From NCBI GenBank assembly GCA_964500365.1, contig CAZCPB010000161.1, positions 1 through 10,046 on the forward strand: 10,046 nt of DNA. Direction: 5' to 3'. The translations under genes and the position numbers were made by a program. Shown piece by piece: positions 6,541 to 10,046 of the stretch (the stretch's first letter is position 1; every line of letters starts with the position of its first letter). The DNA is from CAZCPB01 sp964500365 (lineage in GTDB: Bacteria; Planctomycetota; Phycisphaerae; Phycisphaerales; UBA1924). The notes under the pieces were generated by a model. That model was given only the letters and a program-made list of their open reading frames with translations, searched no databases and had not been told where the DNA came from.

Positions 6541-6939
6541 TCAAGCCCCGCGTCCGGCAGTCTCCAGCATCCGCCGTGCCAACCGCTCGACGAGCGGAAA
6601 CCGCGCGGCGTGCGTGATCTGCCGCGCAACCTCGGCGTCCTGGAGCGCACGCATCTGCTTCTCCGCGCCGGTGGGCGCGAAGGGGGGCGCGGCGTTGCTC
6701 GTGGCGCGGAGCTGCGACAGGAGCGGCTGCACAAGGGCGACCGACACGAGCTGCTCCGCGGCGGCGGTCGCGCGCTGCTCGGGGCTCAGCCCCGCGTCCC
6801 CCGAGCCCGATTGGCGGCCGAGCAACTCCTGGAACGAGACCTGCCGGCCGGTCAGGGCCCGGCCGGAGGCCACGTTGTCGAAGCGCGGTGCGAGGGCCCG
6901 CGAAACCGAAACGAACGGATCTGTGTCAATCCGGTCCAT
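6541..6939 (-). CDS. flgJ: Rod-binding protein, FlgJ N-terminal domain only
   Basis: Periplasmic rod assembly factor; the FlgJ N-terminal domain caps or scaffolds the growing rod. The 132-residue protein matches the rod-binding domain in its second half: RATAAAEQLVSVALVQPLLSQL (about 56-77), then EKQMRALQDAEVARQITHAARFPLVERLARRML (93-125), corresponding to the family's E-x-L-hydrophobic helix and its terminal D-x-hydrophobic-A helix. It lacks the C-terminal muramidase domain of enterobacterial FlgJ, as in many other phyla, so a separate peptidoglycan hydrolase is expected elsewhere. The ATG at 6939 lies three bases after the flgI stop and has no SD, implying translational coupling to flgI. 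The N-terminal 50 residues are poorly conserved. Position between flgI and flgN supports the assignment. Confidence 0.85.
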   Translation of the reverse strand: MDRIDTDPFVSVSRALAPRFDNVASGRALTGRQVSFQELLGRQSGSGDAGLSPEQRATAAAEQLVSVALVQPLLSQLRATSNAAPPFAPTGAEKQMRALQDAEVARQITHAARFPLVERLARRMLETAGRGA

Positions 6940-6942
6940 GCG

Positions 6943-8031
6943 TCAATCGATGATCAGCTTTGCCCGCAGCCGCCCCGCCTTCGAGAGCATCTGCAGAATC
7001 GCGATCTGCTCCGGGACGGGGATGTCCAGTTGCTTGAACGCCGCCAGCAGGTCGTCGAGCTTCGCGTTGGCGGCGGGACTCGATCTGTCGGTGTTCACCG
7101 CCGCCCAGCGGGTCCTCTGGGTCAGCGGGTCGATCGGCGTCGGCACCGGCGGCGGGATGGTGGTCGTGATGACCAGTTCCCGGTGCGTGATGATGCCGGG
7201 GCTGATCTCGACGTCCCCCGTGACCACGATCGCCCCGGTCCGCTGGTTCACCACGACCTGCGCCGGCAGCCCCAGCAGCCCGACGTTGACCGGCAGGACG
7301 TCCGCGATGAACGCGGCACGCTTCGGCCGCTCGGCCGGCGGGATCGTCACCCGCACGGTGCGGTCGTCGAGCACGTTGGCGATCGACTCGTACTCGGCGT
7401 TGGGATCGGCCTGGTACTGCACGTCGATCGAACTGGCGATCTGCTGGGCCGCGCCCCACCCGGCGAAGTGCGGTTCGAGGATCAGGTCGAACGTCGGCCC
7501 GGAGATCAGCTCGCCTCGCGTGGATTCGACCATCCTCGCCCCCCCGCGGACCTTGCCCGTCGTGGGGACTTCGGAATCTTCGATATCGACCGCCCCCTCG
7601 GCGTAGGCGAAGATCGTCCGGCTGTCGGCGCGGGGGCCCAGCAGGGGGCAGAGGTACAGCCTGCCGCCCTTGAGGCTCGAAGCGCTGTTCACGGTCGAGA
7701 CCGAGACGTCGATCCGGTCGTCCGGGAGCGCCCCGGCCGGCGGGATCGTGCAGGTCACGATGACCAGGGCCACGGACTTGGTGTTCGCCAGTTCCTTGAG
7801 CGTGCCGACCGCGTCCCCGTTGTTTCGGAGAACCTCCGAGAGCGGCCTGGCCATCGCCAGTTCCTTGCCCGAATCGCCCGTTCCCGGCAGACCCATGACG
7901 AGGCCGAGCCCGCGGATGACGGACTCTCCCTGCCCCTTGATCCGCGCGAGTTCCTGGATCGAGGTGCCGCCCCCGGGGGCAGGTGCTGCGCTCAGGAGCG
8001 CAAGAACGACAGCAATAGCGCGTGTGATCAC
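6943..8031 (-). CDS. flgI: FlgI flagellar P-ring protein
   Basis: FlgI forms the P-ring, the bushing around the rod in the peptidoglycan layer, after export by Sec. The first 23 residues form a signal peptide (Arg4, then the hydrophobic stretch AIAVVLALLSA), with likely cleavage near APA or GGG. The mature start SIQELARIKGQGESVIRGLG and MGLPGTGDSG (46-55) is the FlgI hallmark. IFAYAEGAVDI (140-150) and RTGAIVVTGDVEISPGIITH (264-283) match two more conserved blocks, and the C terminus LDDLLAAFKQLDIPVPEQIA followed by ILQMLSKAGRLRAKLIID is typical. Length, 362, is normal. The start is GTG at 8031; no in-frame ATG, GTG or TTG exists upstream before the stop at 8098-8100, and there is no SD. A sigma-54 core element at 8045-8059 would start transcription about two bases before the GTG. 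The L-ring gene flgH and chaperone gene flgA are not adjacent. Confidence 0.95.
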   Translation of the reverse strand: MITRAIAVVLALLSAAPAPGGGTSIQELARIKGQGESVIRGLGLVMGLPGTGDSGKELAMARPLSEVLRNNGDAVGTLKELANTKSVALVIVTCTIPPAGALPDDRIDVSVSTVNSASSLKGGRLYLCPLLGPRADSRTIFAYAEGAVDIEDSEVPTTGKVRGGARMVESTRGELISGPTFDLILEPHFAGWGAAQQIASSIDVQYQADPNAEYESIANVLDDRTVRVTIPPAERPKRAAFIADVLPVNVGLLGLPAQVVVNQRTGAIVVTGDVEISPGIITHRELVITTTIPPPVPTPIDPLTQRTRWAAVNTDRSSPAANAKLDDLLAAFKQLDIPVPEQIAILQMLSKAGRLRAKLIID

Positions 8032-8044
8032 GATCCGGGTGAAC

Positions 8045-8059
8045 GCAACCGCCGTGCCA
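8045..8059 (-). promoter_or_regulatory. Predicted sigma-54 (-24/-12) promoter for the flgI operon
   Basis: The minus strand reads TGGCACGGCGGTTGC. This matches every fixed base of the sigma-54 core TGGCACG-N4-TTGC with correct GG-to-GC spacing, in the short gap between fmdB and flgI and in the right orientation. Placing the C of TTGC at -12 puts the transcription start near 8033, two bases before the flgI GTG, so the transcript would be almost leaderless. Sigma-54 control of middle or late flagellar genes with an enhancer-binding activator is known in Vibrio, Pseudomonas, Campylobacter and others. No activator gene or activator site is visible here; an upstream site would fall inside fmdB. 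Confidence 0.7.
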
Positions 8060-8097
8060 CGCGAGATGCCCCGCGGGTCGGCGCGAGAGTCGGGACT

Positions 8098-8337
8098 TCA
8101 GTTGGCGGAGCAACTCCCTCGCTGTTTCCCGCACGGGCAGCACCCGCCCGAGACCGCACTCCCGCCCCCGGCCCCCGCGCCGCCTGCCGCCGCGCCCCTC
8201 GCCGCGAATGCCGAGAGCACACGCGAAAAGGTGCGGCCCTTCCCTTCAGGGTCTTCGACCGGCGCGTCCGCCTCGGACATCGGCCGCATGAGTTCGATCC
8301 GCGTTCCGTCGGGACTCTCGTACTCGTACAACGGCAT
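8098..8337 (-). CDS. Small FmdB-like zinc-ribbon family protein, degenerate
   Basis: A 79-residue protein of unknown role that resembles the putative regulatory FmdB family. The family start MPLYEYES is recognisable, but the usual first CxxC after the tyrosines is absent (YESPDGTRIELMR instead). The middle (RPMSEADAPVEDPEGKGRTF) is unusual. A Gly/Ala-rich stretch (about 47-63) leads to a cysteine-rich end, GGCCPCGKQRGSC, with four cysteines (about 65, 66, 68 and 76) that might still bind a metal. The ATG at 8337 has GGAG (8345-8348) 7 bases upstream. It lies 66 bases before flgI on the same strand and is divergent from the kinase. With a promoter apparently located after it, it may not belong to the flagellar operon. 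Confidence 0.7.
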   Translation of the reverse strand: MPLYEYESPDGTRIELMRPMSEADAPVEDPEGKGRTFSRVLSAFAARGAAAGGAGAGGGSAVSGGCCPCGKQRGSCSAN

Positions 8338-8481
8338 CCGTGTGCTCCGCGTGAGTTCCGGGTATTCTTGGTACCATCCGGCGTGCCCAGCCAGTGATGG
8401 CCCGGAGTTGACCGGCGGCGTCCGATCGCGGACGCTATTCCTTGCCGGAGCGTTCGCACCGGACGGGAGAGCGGTACTCGA
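8338..8481. promoter_or_regulatory. Divergent intergenic region between fmdB-like gene and kinase
   Basis: This 144-base gap must hold the promoters for both divergent genes unless the fmdB-like gene is read from elsewhere. On the plus strand TTGACC (8408-8413) is a plausible -35, but the nearest -10-like hexamer, GCTATT (8434-8439), has only three consensus matches and a long 20-base spacer. On the minus strand I see no convincing promoter. For the kinase, GGGAG (8465-8469) is a possible SD with a long 12-base spacer to the ATG at 8482. Confidence 0.3.
8418..8435. repeat. Perfect inverted repeat, possible operator
   Basis: GCGTCCGATCGCGGACGC consists of perfect 7-bp arms around ATCG, in the divergent region 47 bases upstream of the kinase ATG. 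It sits between the weak -35 and -10 candidates for the kinase, the place where a dyad operator would act; as RNA it would be a hairpin. A regulator cannot be named. Confidence 0.4.
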
Positions 8482-10046
8482 ATGCCTCTGTGTCCTTCAT
8501 GTCAGGCCCCAACGCCGGGCGAGGCCAAGTTCTGCCCAGCCTGCGGGTACCAGGTCGTCCCCGACGAGGCCCCGACCGCTACACACTGGTCGATCCCCCC
8601 GCCCCCCGACCACGCCAGCCGCGGCAGCAAATCCTCTGGAAGCGATGGGATCGAGACCGCGCCCACGCAGGAACAGGTCCCGATCGGCCAATCGTTTGCC
8701 GCCCCGGGCCCGGCGCCGACCGTTCCGGCGGGTGCACCCTCGGCGTCGAGGGCCTCGCTCCGCTCGATCGGCGGGCGCGGGATCGGCACCCTGGGGCAGG
8801 GGATCTTCAGCGCCGGCGCGGTCCCCGGCGCGCCGGCGGCGCCGCCGCCGAGCATGTCGATGTCGGGTTCGTCCATCTCGGGCTCTCGCTTCCAGCCCGG
8901 GATGATCCTGGGCGACCGCTACCGCGTGGTCGGCCAGCTCGGTCGCGGGGGGATGGGCGAGGTCTACCGCGCCGACGACCTGAAGCTCGCGCAGCCCGTG
9001 GCTCTCAAATTCCTGCCCGAGCACCTTTCCAACAACGCGACCAGCCTCGACCGGATGCTCAACGAGGTCCGGGTCGCCCGCGCGGTCTCGCACGCCAACG
9101 TCTGCCGCGTCCACGACATCGGCGAGTTCGACGGTCTGCACTACCTGTCCATGGAATACGTGGACGGCGAGGACCTCGCTTCCCTGCTGCGGCGCATCGG
9201 TCGCCTCCCATCCGACAAGGCGGTGCAGATCTCGCGCCAGATCTGCGCCGGCCTGGCCGCCGCCCATGACAAGGGTGTGCTCCACCGCGACCTCAAGCCC
9301 GCGAACGTGATGCTGGACGGGCGCGGGAGCGCCCGCATCACCGATTTCGGCCTCGCGGGACTGGCCGCGGAGCTGCGCGGCCAGCAGGGACGGGCCGGCA
9401 CGCCCGCCTACATGGCGCCGGAGCAGTTCGCGGGCCAGGGCGTCACCGTCAAGAGCGACATTTACGCGCTGGGGCTTGTGCTTTACGAGATCTTCACGGG
9501 CAAGCCCGTCTACAGGCCCGAGTCGATGGAGCACCTGGCCAAGCTGCACACCCAGCCGCCGCCGAGCGCTTCCTCGGTCGTTCCCGACATCGATCCGAAG
9601 ATAGAACGGGTCATCCTCAAGTGCCTTGAGAAGGACCCGATGCTGCGTCCGAGCTCGGCCCTGGCCGTGTCGGCGGCGCTTCCCGGTGGCGATCCGCTCG
9701 CCGAGGCGCTCGCGGCGGGCGAGACCCCGAGCCCGGAACTGGTCGCGGCGTCGGGCGGGCAGGGGAGCCTCCGGCCCGCGATCGCGCTCACCCTGCTCGT
9801 CGCGGTGGTCGCCGCCCTCGTGGCCCTGGCGGCCATCAACCGCAACACCAAGCTCTTCGCGATGGTTCTTTCCGATCGCTCGCGTGAACTCTTGACGCTC
9901 GGGGCGACCGAGGTGCTAAACGACGTGCTCGGTCCGTCGCGCGAAGTCGGCGACACGGCCCGCGGGTTTCATGAAGACGACCGGCTCGTCGCCGAGCTGG
10001 CCAAGCTCGGCCAGCCCGACGAGGGCGGGGGCGGCGCGGAAGGCCA
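8482..10046 (+). CDS. Membrane Ser/Thr protein kinase with N-terminal zinc ribbon (3' end beyond window)
   Basis: Bacterial Hanks-type kinase that phosphorylates Ser/Thr of unknown targets. 521 residues are visible and the frame is open at the right edge. The ATG at 8482 starts a double-cysteine ribbon, CPSC (4-7) and CPAC (18-21). A Pro/Ala/Ser/Gly-rich linker follows (about 28-138). The kinase domain (about 147-400) is complete: GRGGMGEVY (154-162), catalytic Lys176 in VALK, Glu195, HRDLKPAN (268-275) with Asp270 and Asn275, DFG (288-290), APE (312-314), Asp326 and Arg389. HRD marks an RD kinase, likely activated by activation-loop phosphorylation. Residues about 431-452 form one membrane helix, so kinase and ribbon are cytoplasmic. 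What follows is the start of an extracytoplasmic part (SDRSRELLTLG ... DTARGF) that I do not recognise securely. It is divergent from the flagellar operon, and a link to motility is not shown. Confidence 0.95.
   Translation, partial: MPLCPSCQAPTPGEAKFCPACGYQVVPDEAPTATHWSIPPPPDHASRGSKSSGSDGIETAPTQEQVPIGQSFAAPGPAPTVPAGAPSASRASLRSIGGRGIGTLGQGIFSAGAVPGAPAAPPPSMSMSGSSISGSRFQPGMILGDRYRVVGQLGRGGMGEVYRADDLKLAQPVALKFLPEHLSNNATSLDRMLNEVRVARAVSHANVCRVHDIGEFDGLHYLSMEYVDGEDLASLLRRIGRLPSDKAVQISRQICAGLAAAHDKGVLHRDLKPANVMLDGRGSARITDFGLAGLAAELRGQQGRAGTPAYMAPEQFAGQGVTVKSDIYALGLVLYEIFTGKPVYRPESMEHLAKLHTQPPPSASSVVPDIDPKIERVILKCLEKDPMLRPSSALAVSAALPGGDPLAEALAAGETPSPELVAASGGQGSLRPAIALTLLVAVVAALVALAAINRNTKLFAMVLSDRSRELLTLGATEVLNDVLGPSREVGDTARGFHEDDRLVAELAKLGQPDEGGGGAEG

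Noticed and set aside
6518..6544. TTG start for flgN overlapping the flgJ stop
   Set aside because: The GTG at 6517 has GGAG at proper spacing; the TTG was kept only as an alternative.
6178..8397. Long plus-strand open frame of 739 residues opposite flgN, flgJ, flgI and fmdB
   Set aside because: It spans four well-supported minus-strand genes and has low-complexity arginine-rich translation.
8398..8412. Sigma-54-like sequence upstream of the kinase (TGGCCCGGAGTTGAC)
   Set aside because: With correct spacing the -13 and -14 positions and the A of TGGCACG do not match; it lacks the GC at -12/-13.
8497..9549. Minus-strand open frame of 350 residues opposite the kinase
   Set aside because: The plus strand encodes all kinase motifs in order; the antisense product has no recognisable domain.

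Overview
The window is GC-rich bacterial DNA, and its flagellar proteins look planctomycete-like, perhaps class Phycisphaerae. The flagellin and FlgL N termini, the enlarged FlgL, the kinase with an N-terminal zinc ribbon and the GC-heavy codon use all point that way. This is a judgement from sequence style; no database comparison was made.

Nearly all of the window is a late flagellar operon on the minus strand, read from about 8031 down to 1. The order is flgI (P-ring), flgJ (rod-binding domain only), flgN (chaperone for the hook-associated proteins), flgK, flgL, fliW, csrA and flagellin, which runs off the left edge. flgI to flgL are tightly packed with gaps of 3 to 23 bases, and several starts lack a Shine-Dalgarno (SD) sequence, which suggests translational coupling. 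The gaps widen around fliW, csrA and flagellin, and these leaders are rich in hairpins.

Upstream of flgI (8098-8337, minus) is a small FmdB-like protein whose N-terminal zinc-binding cysteines are missing. A 144-base divergent region follows, then a plus-strand Ser/Thr protein kinase (8482 to the right edge) with an N-terminal double-CxxC ribbon, a low-complexity linker, a complete kinase domain and one membrane segment.

The genes form a logical assembly unit: P-ring and rod completion (FlgI, FlgJ), then the hook-filament junction (FlgK, FlgL) with its chaperone (FlgN), then filament subunit synthesis under the FliW-CsrA-flagellin switch. Two regulatory signals stand out. One is an exact match to the sigma-54 core promoter, only 14 bases upstream of the flgI GTG, which predicts an almost leaderless mRNA. 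The other is a perfect 6-bp hairpin that displays ACGGA (the ANGGA core bound by CsrA) in its loop, overlapping the flagellin SD and ending one base before the AUG. Smaller hairpins with ANGGA in the loop also precede csrA and fliW. I found no RNA genes, insertion sequences, CRISPR arrays or other mobile elements, and no stretch over 300 bases without a gene.
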